A stretch of 39,415 nt of DNA from an uncultured bacterium (GTDB taxonomy: Bacteria; Verrucomicrobiota; Kiritimatiellia; CAIKKV01; CAITUY01): the NCBI GenBank assembly GCA_903895695.1, contig CAITUY010000092.1, forward strand, positions 1 through 39,415. The letters run 5' to 3'. Positions within the stretch are counted from its first letter, which is position 1. Each line of letters opens with the position of its first letter. The notes beneath the pieces were generated by a model. That model saw only the letters and a list, made by a program, of their open reading frames with translations, was not told the DNA's origin and searched no databases. The position numbers and the translations under genes were made by a program. This document shows positions 1-10,789 of this stretch, in pieces.

Positions 1-2343
<2,343 letters not shown>

Positions 2344-2456
2344 GATCCCTTCCTTCTCCTTGCTCGATACCTGGCGGGTCCTCCGCCATCTTCCACACCC
2401 GCAGAACGACTCCCTTATGGCGCCGCCTGAAACGCTCGACAAAAAAACGGCGCGAC

Positions 2457-2486
2457 AGGATAGATTAGACTGGGCGGCCGGTACAA
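2457..2486 (-). promoter_or_regulatory. Possible sigma70-type promoter for hppA
   Basis: On the minus strand, TTGTAC (2486-2481) and TATCCT (2462-2457) are separated by 18 bp, about 115 bp upstream of the hppA start and just past the lemA-like stop. The match is partial and in an AT-richer gap. It rests on sequence pattern only. Confidence 0.3.
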
Positions 2487-2497
2487 GGAATTTCTTG

Positions 2498-3004
2498 TCA
2501 GAAGCAATCGACCTTCCGAAACATCTGCCCATAGACGAGGAGCCGGCCTGCCGGACGTTCCAGCAGCGCGTTAAACGTGTCCGCCTGCCGATTATGGGCC
2601 TCCCGCAGCAGGCCGACGCGTTCGTCCAGTTCGCGCAAACTGGCCCGTAACTGGCTGAGATTGGCATTGCTCGACAGGTCCGACGACTCGTCGAGCAGAA
2701 CGGTCAGGCGACCCAGTGCCGCCGCCAGGCGTGTTTCGGCCTGCGAACTCTCGCGCACGCCCTCGACGTTGGCGGCCAGGTCGCAGGCATTGCCGATGAC
2801 TGACCCCGACGCAGCCGCCTCGGCAGGCGCGGCGGTCACCAGGTAGGGGATGATCTCGCGTCGGGCCGCCAGTTCCGCCCGAAGCTGTTCCCACGCCTCG
2901 GCAAGCTGCGCGCGGCAGAACGCAAGTTGCCGCCAGGCCTGGACCAGCCACAGGGAAAGCGCCAGGATCGCCACCACGGCCAGGTTGACCCCGATAAACA
3001 GCAT
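2498..3004 (-). CDS. LemA-like membrane protein
   Basis: 168 residues. One N-terminal transmembrane helix (about residues 3-22) is followed by a helical domain. The sequence after the helix (AEAWEQLRAELAARREIIPY) matches the LemA pattern of a membrane anchor followed by 'AW.qi...l.rR.dlIPnLV'. The tail (FNALLERPAG, then VYGQMFRKVDCF) matches the family ending 'YN....fPg.......f....fF'. LemA proteins are membrane-anchored four-helix proteins of unclear function with the bulk outside the membrane. It lies 39 bp downstream of the UAP-type pyrophosphorylase on the same strand and before hppA. It is somewhat divergent and slightly shorter than typical LemA (about 185 residues). Family assignment is fairly secure; role unknown. 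Confidence 0.7.
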   Translation of the reverse strand: MLFIGVNLAVVAILALSLWLVQAWRQLAFCRAQLAEAWEQLRAELAARREIIPYLVTAAPAEAAASGSVIGNACDLAANVEGVRESSQAETRLAAALGRLTVLLDESSDLSSNANLSQLRASLRELDERVGLLREAHNRQADTFNALLERPAGRLLVYGQMFRKVDCF

Positions 3005-3043
3005 GGCGTTACGCCGCTCCCCGCCGCACGCGCCGCCGCGTTG

Positions 3044-4456
3044 TCATCGCAACCACACGTCCCCCGCGATGGCGAAGGCCTTGGGCAGCCGGGCGCGCAG
3101 CTCCTCCGGGCTGTTCGCATAGGCGGGATCGATCTCGAGATTCACGGCCAGCGCTCCCTGCGCATCGCGCGGAACGGCCACGCCGCAAGCGGCGAACCAG
3201 CGAGCCGCCTTCTCCATCATCGCACGGCGCGACGTGTCCGGCGAATCGCTGCCCTCGGCGTTTTTTACAGGAGCGAATTCATCTTCGCGCGCAAACGCCA
3301 GGACCAGGGGGTTGGCCGCATCCGGCAGGGCATCGAAGATGAACTTCTCGAACTTGTAGGCATTCGGCCGGTCGGGTTTGACCGTGCGGCCCTGGTCGTC
3401 GCAAAACGGAATCTTCTTATGCGCCGGGTGCAGCGGCAGACCCGCCGAGGTCTCGCGCTCGAGGAATGCCAGCGAAAACAGATGGATGGCCACACTGCCG
3501 AACTTGAAAAGAAGTTCGCCGTCCGGCCGGCGCGCCTGCTTCTGCGCGTCGGTCAGCTCGGTGTACTCGACCACCGCATTCCGCCCGGCGCTGTCCACGA
3601 CGACGCCCAGCCCCTCGGCGGGATCCCGCTTGGCGCAAACCTTGAGCGACATCCCTGCGCCCCGGGTGAGGTGCAGGCCGACAAACACCGGATCGGCCAC
3701 GTCCACCAGCGGGTTGTCGACCTGGAAGTAGAAGAGCGTGGTAATGCCCCGCCGTCGCATGTCGGCCAGCATTCCCGTTCGCGCCAGCGCCGCCAGCACG
3801 CCGCCGTGGCCGTCCGGCGCCGTGAACAAGCGTCCGGGCTCCTCCAACACCATCCGCCCGTCCGGCCAGAAGCCGGGAAGCATGCCTTGCGCAAAGAACT
3901 GCACGCGCTCGGGATCCAGGCCGAAATGGCCGTGCTGCGCGAAAAATCGGCGCGTGTCGGCATCGTTGGCCTGGCTGGTCATGATGTAGAAAGGAAGCGG
4001 CGCGCCGAACCGGCGCTCGAGCGCCAGGATCTTGCGCGCATGGATTTCGAACAGCGAAGCCCTACTCAAGGCCGCGAGCGCATAGGTACCCTTGGGCCCG
4101 TCATAACCAAGGCGAGTGCCCTGCCCCCCGGCCACGAGAATGACCCCGACTTGCCCTTGCCGCAACGCCTGGGCGCCGACCTCGTAGGCATCGTCGGCCG
4201 TGCTGCCGCCCAACTCAACGACGGGCGCCGGGGCCAAGCCTGTCGCCGCCGCCGCGGGTGACCCACCGGCAGCCACCCCACCCGCCAACAGCGCCCGAAT
4301 GCGTCGCATGGCGTCGAAATCGATGTTGCCGATTTGCGCCAGAAGGGCCTCTTGCTGCGCGGGAGTCAGTTGCTCCCAAAACTTGAGGGCGTGTCCTTGC
4401 CCGATCTCGTCGAGCAACCGCTTGGCCGTCCCGTAGTCCATAGTCCTCCATCCCAT
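3044..4456 (-). CDS. UDPGP-family nucleotide-sugar pyrophosphorylase (UAP1-like UDP-N-acetylglucosamine pyrophosphorylase)
   Basis: Cytoplasmic nucleotidyltransferase predicted to make UDP-HexNAc (or UDP-hexose) from UTP and sugar-1-phosphate. The nucleotide-binding loop VAGGQGTRLG is followed by GPKGTY (about residues 104-124). Further on come PDGHGG (the family's 'PnGnGg' box) and FYFQVDNPLVD (metal/product site). This order and spacing is that of the eukaryotic-type UAP1/UDPGP family rather than the short bacterial GlmU or GalU. The length (470 aa) also fits. Its ATG directly abuts the TAA of the upstream TPR gene (TAAATG), suggesting translational coupling. An alternative ATG at 4441 sits 3 nt after GGAGG, so the true start may be 5 codons later. 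UDP-GlcNAc versus UDP-Glc specificity cannot be read with certainty. Confidence 0.85.
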   Translation of the reverse strand: MGWRTMDYGTAKRLLDEIGQGHALKFWEQLTPAQQEALLAQIGNIDFDAMRRIRALLAGGVAAGGSPAAAATGLAPAPVVELGGSTADDAYEVGAQALRQGQVGVILVAGGQGTRLGYDGPKGTYALAALSRASLFEIHARKILALERRFGAPLPFYIMTSQANDADTRRFFAQHGHFGLDPERVQFFAQGMLPGFWPDGRMVLEEPGRLFTAPDGHGGVLAALARTGMLADMRRRGITTLFYFQVDNPLVDVADPVFVGLHLTRGAGMSLKVCAKRDPAEGLGVVVDSAGRNAVVEYTELTDAQKQARRPDGELLFKFGSVAIHLFSLAFLERETSAGLPLHPAHKKIPFCDDQGRTVKPDRPNAYKFEKFIFDALPDAANPLVLAFAREDEFAPVKNAEGSDSPDTSRRAMMEKAARWFAACGVAVPRDAQGALAVNLEIDPAYANSPEELRARLPKAFAIAGDVWLR

Positions 4457-7400
4457 TTACCGGGCTGCCGCGCGCCGCGTCAGGGCGCGGAGCGTCTCGC
4501 GATCGGCGGCACTCAGTTCGCTCCCCCGCCCGAGAAGATCCTCGGCCAACTGGGCCGCCCGGCGGGCATCGCCCTTCTTGTCGAAAAGCTCGACCAAATG
4601 CGTTTGCACGCTGAGGTCGTCCGCGAACAGCGCGACCGACTGCTTGAGGGCGGCCTCGGCCTCGGCCAGTTTTCCGCGTTTCATCAGTACAACGCCCAGA
4701 GTATCCCAGTACACCGCCGACTTTTCATTCGCCCGCAGGGCCTCGCGGGCCAGCGCCTCGGCTTCCTCGAGCAGGCCGCGTTCCTGCAACGCCCAGGCCA
4801 GGTCGTTCAGCGACTCGGGCGTCCGGCTGCGCTCGACGCTCTTGCGGAGTGAATTTTCGGCCAGAGCGTACTCCTTGCGCTTGAGTTGCAGCGAACCTAA
4901 CACGTGATTGGCAAAGGCGTGGTTGGGATCCAGCAACAGCAGACTGCGTACGTGGACGGCCGCCAGATCCTCGCGGTTCTCCTGGACGTCGAGCCGCAGG
5001 AGTTGATCCAACACGACGGGGTTGGCAGGCCGCAGCGCCTGCACCTGGTCGAAGAGGACGCGCGCGGCGGCGAAATCGGCCTTCTGGACGGCAATCTGGC
5101 CGAGCACAAACAGAACGATGAAATCCTTGTCGCGCGCCCGATCCAACTTGCGTTCGCATTCTTCCAACGCCTTCGTGTCCTTCTGCTGCATCAGGACAGC
5201 CGCCAGCATGGCCCACGCTGATGAGAGTTCAGGTTTGAGGTCGGTGAGTTCCTGCAGGGCGATACGGGCGCGCGCCAGGTCACCGACGGCCAGGTACAGC
5301 GCGGCATATTCCATCGCGATGCGGTCCTTGGGCACGCCGGCGCTGGTGGCCCGTTCGAGCAGACCAGTAGCCTCCTGAAGTTTGCCGCCCAGCGCCATGA
5401 TTCGCGCCAACCCGATGAGAGCCCTGGCGTCGGCAGGGTTCTTGGCCAGCAGCCCCCGGTACAACGCCTCGCTTTCTGCCGCCTGATCCTGTGCCAGATA
5501 GGCGGCGGCCAGACCGTAGGAGAGCATATCGCGCGCGCCGGGCTCGAGTTCGATCGCCCGCTTGAACCCGGCCACGGCCATGCCCGGTTCGCCGGACAAC
5601 GCCCAGACCATGCCCATATCCGCGTAGGCCTGGGGCAACCGGACGTAACCGTACGTACGCGCCAGCGCCCACACCTGAATCTTCGACTTGAGCGACTCGG
5701 CCAATTTCTTCAAGTCGGCCCGGCTCCGGTCGGCATCGGGCGCGGCGTAGCCGTGGTCGAGCATCGTATTCTGGTTCAAAAGCGCGCTCACGTTATCCTG
5801 GTCGAGCTCGCGCGCTTGCCCATATGCCGCAAAGGCTTGCTTCTGCCAGCCATTATCCTCCAACACGACCCCCAGGTTATTGGCCACGAGACTGAGATTC
5901 CTAAGCGCGACGGCGGCCATGGATCCCAGCACGGGATCCTTTCGAGCGGCCTCCAACCCGGCAATGAAGGGCTGACCCCAGAATGCCTGGTGAGCAGCCC
6001 AGGCCGCCGCGGGATCAGACAGGGCCGCCTGTCTCGTGCCAACGATGACGGCCCGGTCGGGGATCGGATGGTATCCCCCCGATAACCAGAGATCGGGCAG
6101 AACCGTGAACGCGACTTCGTCTGCGAAGTTGGTATCCGAGTCCATCCATTCGCGCAGGAAGGCGAGCATGTCCACTTCAGCCAGGCTCCGCAGGCGCGGA
6201 TTCTGAAAATTGCCGCCAAGCCACTGCAGATATGAGCTGTTGTTCGAGTAGCGCAGATTGATCGTGCGCAGCGGCCGGCCGGCCTCGCAGGCCTCAACGA
6301 GCACGTTGTCGTCGAACGTTCCGTCGGTCAATACCCAGGTTCGCGATCCGGCGCTTGCGATCAGGGACTGCGCATAACCGTTCAGCGCGCCGGCCGCCCG
6401 CGCGTCGGCAGTTCGAAAATTAAGGGCCCCAACAGCCACCGGCACGCACAGCAGCAGGACGGCGGGAAACCAACCCACGCGGTCACGCCAGCGGACCTGG
6501 AGCGGGTCCTGCTCATAGGAAAGATACATGCGCGGCAGCAGGAACCAGTAAGCCACCACATAGCCGAACACGGAGGCCAGCAGGACATAGGGCGTCACAA
6601 GCAACCGCCACGGTCCCAGGATTACCCAGGGCGCAAACGGTACATTGAGCAGGACGGCGATCGCCACTCCGGACAGGATCGCGTGCAGTATGTAGAGACC
6701 CCAGTCCTTCTCTGCATTCAGACCCCGCCGTCCTACGACCAGGACCGCCAGCCAAGGCACAATGCTGCTGACGATGACCAGCAGCCACCCGATCTGGGGA
6801 AGGCTCCGCGCAATCAAAGAGAAGTGCATCTTGAGCACCGTGAACAGCGCGAAACCGTAACCGCCGTCAGGCCAACTGGCGCGGAATGCCACCGATCCCA
6901 TAAGCCGCCATGCGAGCGGCAGGTAGGCCAGCAGGCCGAGCAAAAAACCGGCGGCCAACGGCCACGCGCGGCCCCATCGCAGTTCGTCGTGGCCCCACAG
7001 CCCTCTAAGAACTGCCGCCAGGACGAGTGGGCCGAAGACTATCAGCGTAGGAAACTCGACGGCCGCCAAGCCGTAACACAACCCAAAAACAAAGCCCTTG
7101 AACCGGTGCGGCGCGCCAAGGAAGCTCAGCAGCAAATGAGCCAACGCCAGGAGCAAAACCAGATCGAATGCCGCCACGTGGAAGCGGTTGGCGGCATACC
7201 AGAACGGCATGCTGACGGCGAGAAACAGGCCCGCCCCCAGGCCGCCAAGCCGGGCCGCCCAGGTCGCTGCGCGCCGGTTCGAGTCGTCCACGTCGATGGC
7301 AAGCCAGATCGCCGCGGCAACCAGCCGTACCAGCAACCAGAGTGCTCCCGCGGCGCAAACTGCGCTCAAGACGTTCAGGCGATCCGCAATGGAACCGAAG

Positions 7401-7603
7401 CGGACGGCGAGTGCGGCCCTGCTGGCGAGGTCGGCGAGCGGGTGGATATTGAAGGCGAGAGGGCTTACACCCAACTGCCCGGCCATCAAGCCCGCGGACT
7501 CGCCGGGATAGGGGCCCTGGCTCAGCGTGAAAAGATAGAGGGCCAGCCCCGCCAAAGCGACGAACGGGGCGATCCATGCGGCTTGCCTGGGTGAGGATGT
7601 CAT
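4457..7603 (-). CDS. Large membrane protein: N-terminal DUF2723-like multi-spanning domain fused to TPR array
   Basis: 1048 residues. The first roughly 380 residues hold about ten hydrophobic helices. The opening resembles DUF2723/TMEM260-type proteins, which are predicted GT-C fold glycosyltransferases: an N-terminal helix, then a luminal loop with YPGESAGLMAGQLGVSP and HPL, in place of the usual DSGE...GxxHPPGyPL. A soluble extracytoplasmic stretch follows. From about residue 600 to the end there are many tetratricopeptide-like repeats (for example AYGQARELDQDN, GFKRAIELEPGA, ALAREALRANEK). It directly precedes the UAP-type pyrophosphorylase with no gap, which would fit a role in surface glycosylation. 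That role is inference from context. No Shine-Dalgarno is obvious before the ATG at 7603. The topology is secure; the enzymatic identity is not. Confidence 0.65.
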   Translation of the reverse strand: MTSSPRQAAWIAPFVALAGLALYLFTLSQGPYPGESAGLMAGQLGVSPLAFNIHPLADLASRAALAVRFGSIADRLNVLSAVCAAGALWLLVRLVAAAIWLAIDVDDSNRRAATWAARLGGLGAGLFLAVSMPFWYAANRFHVAAFDLVLLLALAHLLLSFLGAPHRFKGFVFGLCYGLAAVEFPTLIVFGPLVLAAVLRGLWGHDELRWGRAWPLAAGFLLGLLAYLPLAWRLMGSVAFRASWPDGGYGFALFTVLKMHFSLIARSLPQIGWLLVIVSSIVPWLAVLVVGRRGLNAEKDWGLYILHAILSGVAIAVLLNVPFAPWVILGPWRLLVTPYVLLASVFGYVVAYWFLLPRMYLSYEQDPLQVRWRDRVGWFPAVLLLCVPVAVGALNFRTADARAAGALNGYAQSLIASAGSRTWVLTDGTFDDNVLVEACEAGRPLRTINLRYSNNSSYLQWLGGNFQNPRLRSLAEVDMLAFLREWMDSDTNFADEVAFTVLPDLWLSGGYHPIPDRAVIVGTRQAALSDPAAAWAAHQAFWGQPFIAGLEAARKDPVLGSMAAVALRNLSLVANNLGVVLEDNGWQKQAFAAYGQARELDQDNVSALLNQNTMLDHGYAAPDADRSRADLKKLAESLKSKIQVWALARTYGYVRLPQAYADMGMVWALSGEPGMAVAGFKRAIELEPGARDMLSYGLAAAYLAQDQAAESEALYRGLLAKNPADARALIGLARIMALGGKLQEATGLLERATSAGVPKDRIAMEYAALYLAVGDLARARIALQELTDLKPELSSAWAMLAAVLMQQKDTKALEECERKLDRARDKDFIVLFVLGQIAVQKADFAAARVLFDQVQALRPANPVVLDQLLRLDVQENREDLAAVHVRSLLLLDPNHAFANHVLGSLQLKRKEYALAENSLRKSVERSRTPESLNDLAWALQERGLLEEAEALAREALRANEKSAVYWDTLGVVLMKRGKLAEAEAALKQSVALFADDLSVQTHLVELFDKKGDARRAAQLAEDLLGRGSELSAADRETLRALTRRAAAR

Positions 7604-7663
7604 GGTTAATAGAGTGTCGATTTAGGGGTCGCGTGCAAAGGGAAAAGTGCGGAACGGGCCGGA

Positions 7664-8524
7664 TCACGGCTGTGCGGGCAGGTAACCTTCTTCCACCATC
7701 TGGGCATCTGTCTCCGGCGTAAGGGGAATCTGCAGGGGCGCCTGGCCGCTCCGGATCAGGGTCTTTTGATACTCTTGCAGTAACTGGGCAACTTCTGCCT
7801 CCGTGAGTTCGACCTGGTTGGTGAGGGACTGCATGACCCTCATCACTTCAGCGTCTGCCCCGGCAGGCGCGGCTCCACTGCCTGCACGCATGACAGCCGC
7901 CGTCACATTCGCGCCATGCGACTCAGCCGGCCGGGTCTCCGTAACAGCTTCCTCCGCCCGCCGCCGTGCTGCGTCGCGCTGGACCCGGCGTAACGCATAC
8001 GAAAGCCGCTGATCCAGGACGCCTTTGTGCGCCGGTGCCGCTGCGCGTGCCTCGGTATTCAGGCGCGCCGGACCCGCTGTATTCGTCAGCGCCGGGGCGA
8101 CATTCGCATCCCCTTCCTGGGTCCTTCCGACTGCCTCAAACTTGTTGGATCCGCCGTACATGGACACCCAGTAATCCTCGACGCCACGCCGCAGTCGGGC
8201 GCGTTCTTTCTCGTAATCCGCTTCCACAATCTCCATGCCCTCCAGGCTCTCGCCGACGCCCAGCAGGTAATTTCGATTGGACTTGAGGTCGACGATCCCG
8301 ACGCGCAGCGTGCCGCCCTCGTCGCGCACCACGGCCGTCATCTTCACCTTGTTGACCACGGATTCACTGGGCGGCACCACGACGGCTGCCGCGGCAGGCG
8401 GTTGGATTTCCTCGCCAAAGGGTTTGCGATTGAGAATAACGGCGTAACGCTCGAATTCCCCACTCGCCCCGACGGATAAGACCGTCAGGCCCGCGCCCAC
8501 CAAACTCCACCTGCGCGACCTCAT
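7664..8524 (-). CDS. Hypothetical protein with GspC/PilP-like segment
   Basis: 286 residues from the ATG at 8524, which has AAAGGAG just upstream; a TTG 11 codons earlier is less likely. An N-terminal hydrophobic segment (about residues 5-20, SLVGAGLTVLSVGASG) looks like a signal or anchor. The segment YAVILNRKPFGE, then a proline/alanine linker, then a beta-rich stretch (LRVGIVDLKSNRNYLLGVG, EGMEIVEADYEKERARLR) resembles the periplasmic homology region of type II secretion GspC or pilus PilP proteins. In those, the motif sets a loop that contacts the secretin. The C-terminal half is Ala-rich and charged, ending in two predicted helices. No other secretion genes are nearby. The gene sits between the anti-sigma gene (69 bp upstream) and the DUF2723/TPR gene (60 bp downstream). 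Function unknown. Confidence 0.55.
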   Translation of the reverse strand: MRSRRWSLVGAGLTVLSVGASGEFERYAVILNRKPFGEEIQPPAAAAVVVPPSESVVNKVKMTAVVRDEGGTLRVGIVDLKSNRNYLLGVGESLEGMEIVEADYEKERARLRRGVEDYWVSMYGGSNKFEAVGRTQEGDANVAPALTNTAGPARLNTEARAAAPAHKGVLDQRLSYALRRVQRDAARRRAEEAVTETRPAESHGANVTAAVMRAGSGAAPAGADAEVMRVMQSLTNQVELTEAEVAQLLQEYQKTLIRSGQAPLQIPLTPETDAQMVEEGYLPAQP

Positions 8525-8593
8525 GACTCCTTTATACCATGGGTCCGGGTCCGGCAAAAGACCGAAACCCAGCCCCTGGTTCGCCTATAACCC

Positions 8594-9112
8594 TCAGCGG
8601 ACGACAGAGTCCCACCCGAGGCAATCCGCCAGAAAGGCGCCGCCCGATGCCAGGTCGTCCGTCAACCGACCCAACTCGCGCTCGTACGGCACGGCCAGCC
8701 ACTCGCCGGGATCAAGGCCGGCCGGTGCCAGTTCAATCCGTGGAACCGCATGCTGCGCAAACGGCGTCTCGACTGGGCGCGGACGCTCGACAGCCGTGAA
8801 AATGACCACCGCAATGACCGCCATGGCGGCGGTCGCCGCCAATGCCGGGAGCCAGCCGACCGCAGGCGGTTTGGCGCTGTCTGGGGTGGGATCGGGCCGA
8901 TGCACGGCGTTCATGATGCACTGATGAAGCCCGGATCCTGGCCAGGTCTCGGACTCGTACGCGGCGCCAAGTTGGTGCACGATGCTCTCGACCTGTTGCC
9001 GATGGGCACGGCAGTCGGCGCAGTCTGCCTCATGCCGCCGCGCCCAACCCGGCAGATCGCGCCCGCTATCGGTCGCTGCCGAAACCGCCCACCGGTATGC
9101 CTGACATCGCAT
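8594..9112 (-). CDS. Membrane-anchored zinc-binding anti-sigma factor
   Basis: 172 residues. The N-terminus carries the anti-sigma zinc motif: Cys3 (MRCQAY) and HEADCADC (H-x3-C-x2-C, about residues 28-35). One transmembrane helix follows (about residues 85-106, LPALAATAAMAVIAVVIF). A roughly 60-residue C-terminal domain lies outside the membrane. It starts 7 nt after the stop of the ECF sigma gene, with GAGG before the ATG, so the two are a cognate pair made from one transcript. Expected role: hold the sigma factor at the membrane until an envelope or redox signal releases it. The signal cannot be inferred. Confidence 0.8.
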   Translation of the reverse strand: MRCQAYRWAVSAATDSGRDLPGWARRHEADCADCRAHRQQVESIVHQLGAAYESETWPGSGLHQCIMNAVHRPDPTPDSAKPPAVGWLPALAATAAMAVIAVVIFTAVERPRPVETPFAQHAVPRIELAPAGLDPGEWLAVPYERELGRLTDDLASGGAFLADCLGWDSVVR

Positions 9113-9119
9113 GGTTACC

Positions 9120-9758
9120 TCACTCCGCCATCGATCTTGTCACGGTTGCCGCAGCGACCACCCGGGTCAACGGGGGGACCAACCCCAGTCTCAGATCGCG
9201 CCGAGCCAAAGCCGGAATTCCCTTCGCCAGGCGCTGCCGAGCCCGATGCAACGTCACCCGCACCAAAAGCGCCGACCTGCCCATGGCCTCGGCAATCTCA
9301 TCGATCTCCATGGCTGCCTGGTGGCGCATCCACAGGCATGTCCATTGGTTCTCGGTCAGCAGCTCTGACGCCAGCCGCCACAGCCCGGCGACTTCATCCC
9401 GCCGGGCGAGGAGCGCTGCCGGGTCCCGCCTGTCCAAAGAGACGCCAGGCTCCGCCGGCAGGACGGGCCGACGGGCTCGGTATCGATCGATCCAGACGTG
9501 CCGGGCGATCGTAAAGAGCCAGGCCCTGAACGGCCGGGCCGGGTCATACGACCCCAGCCCACGGTGGACCCTCACGAACGTTTCCTGCGCCAGGTCCTCG
9601 GCATCGCAACCCGTGGCCAGGCGGGCGCTCAGGAAGCGCAGAATGCCCGCCTCATGGCGCAGCACCAAGGCCTCGAAACTACGATCGCATCCTGCCTGCG
9701 CGTGCCGGGCAAGCGTTTCGTCACTGCAGTGCTGCAGGTTGTGCGTGTCCTGGGCCAC
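9120..9758 (-). CDS. ECF-family RNA polymerase sigma factor
   Basis: 212 residues. Region 2 is seen in FEALVLRHEAGILRFL, then CDAEDLAQETFVRVHRGL (DxxDxxQexF-like box), then FRAWLFTIARHVWIDRYR. Region 4 is LLTENQWTCLWMRHQAAM, then IDEIAEAMGRSALLVRVTL with a helix-turn-helix. Start choice: a GTG at 9758 has GGGAGG 8 nt upstream, whereas the ATG at 9809 has no such site and would extend the overlap. With the GTG start the gene overlaps the end of the upstream secreted-protein gene by 38 nt. It is followed directly by its anti-sigma factor. Residues after region 4 (about 30) form a short hydrophobic tail that is not needed for sigma function. Confidence 0.88.
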   Translation of the reverse strand: MAQDTHNLQHCSDETLARHAQAGCDRSFEALVLRHEAGILRFLSARLATGCDAEDLAQETFVRVHRGLGSYDPARPFRAWLFTIARHVWIDRYRARRPVLPAEPGVSLDRRDPAALLARRDEVAGLWRLASELLTENQWTCLWMRHQAAMEIDEIAEAMGRSALLVRVTLHRARQRLAKGIPALARRDLRLGLVPPLTRVVAAATVTRSMAE

Positions 9759-10689
9759 TCTGTGCGCCTCCCTGTGGCGCCCGTTGAGCCATCTGCTGGA
9801 AGCCCGCAATCAGATCCGCGGCGGGATAGCGCAGGGCCACCGCCACCTGAAGGCCAGTGCGGACGATCGTCGTGGCGCCGGCCAGCTTCGCCAGTTCGGG
9901 CCGCTGGTCCTGGCCCAGCGTCGCCATGGCCACCAGACCCCGCGCCACCGACTCGATTTGGGTGGCCGCTTCGACAGTTTTCGCGCCGAGGCCGATATCG
10001 GCCTGAATCTGGTCGCCGCTCTCGGTCAACGCGAGATAAGCCGTGGATGCCTGCGAAAGGACTGCTGCCCGCGGATTCACGTTGGTCATGCCGCTCAGAT
10101 CGGCGGACGCGATGAAGATGGCCGTCTGCCGGTCCGAGGTCAGGCCGGGAAACGTGGCGGCAACCGCCTTGGGCGCCTTCCCATCGAGAACGTCCAGTGC
10201 CTGTCCAAGCGACGTCTCGCCGGCCAGGACCACTGTGCCGTCTGCCATGATGCTGGCGAATATCCGGCGATCACCGTGCTTGCGATCAATCCAACTGTGC
10301 ACGACGTGAGCGCCGTACTTCGACTCTTCGTACCCCTCCCCTGCCCGCACCAGCGTTTCCAGCCTCTGCGTGTCGAACGTGCCCTTCACCAGCGTCACCG
10401 TATTCTCCGGCCGGTTGTCGCTGCCGTAGAGCGTCACCGAAGACACATCCTTGCGCGGATCAAAATTGAACATAGCCTGAAACGCCAGGAGCTTGCGGTT
10501 CGGTTCGTCCTTGCCCAGTTGATCGAGCAGATACCGTCCACATTGCGTGGTTTTCAGCTTGTCCACGTCAACATGCGCGACCCACCGCGCGCCGGCTCCA
10601 ACCCGATCTGTCTGCAACGGCAACGCCTGAGCCGCCACCGCCGCCACCAGCATCATGCCGCCCGCCAATACGCCCAATCCTCGCTTCAT
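9721..10689 (-). CDS. Exported protein of unknown function, first gene of sigma/anti-sigma operon
   Basis: 322 residues with a clear signal peptide (MKRGLGVLAGGMMLVAAVAA, cleavage near QALP). AAGGA lies 6 nt before the ATG. The mature part begins with WVAHVDVDKLKTTQCGRYLLDQL and contains alternating beta/alpha segments. The C-terminus is Gln/Ala/Pro-rich and low complexity. No family I can name and no catalytic motif. It overlaps the downstream ECF sigma gene by 38 nt, so the three genes (exported protein, sigma, anti-sigma) are very likely co-expressed. The exported protein may be a regulon member or sensor accessory (inference). Confidence 0.7.
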   Translation of the reverse strand: MKRGLGVLAGGMMLVAAVAAQALPLQTDRVGAGARWVAHVDVDKLKTTQCGRYLLDQLGKDEPNRKLLAFQAMFNFDPRKDVSSVTLYGSDNRPENTVTLVKGTFDTQRLETLVRAGEGYEESKYGAHVVHSWIDRKHGDRRIFASIMADGTVVLAGETSLGQALDVLDGKAPKAVAATFPGLTSDRQTAIFIASADLSGMTNVNPRAAVLSQASTAYLALTESGDQIQADIGLGAKTVEAATQIESVARGLVAMATLGQDQRPELAKLAGATTIVRTGLQVAVALRYPAADLIAGFQQMAQRAPQGGAQSGPGHAQPAALQ

Positions 10690-10720
10690 CGTGATTCCTT
10701 TCCGGTTCTTACGCCAAAAG

Positions 10721-10736
10721 GCGGGCGTATGCCCGC
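10721..10736. other. GC hairpin in gap before the exported-protein gene
   Basis: Perfect 6-bp stem GCGGGC/GCCCGC with a GTAT loop, between rsmB and the exported-protein gene. It could be the end of the rsmB transcript, but it has no convincing U-tract on the minus strand (CTTTTGG follows). Confidence 0.3.
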
Positions 10737-10789
10737 AACCCGACGACCGGCTCGCGGCCGGCCATCCCCATCCGCAACCTTCTACTCTA

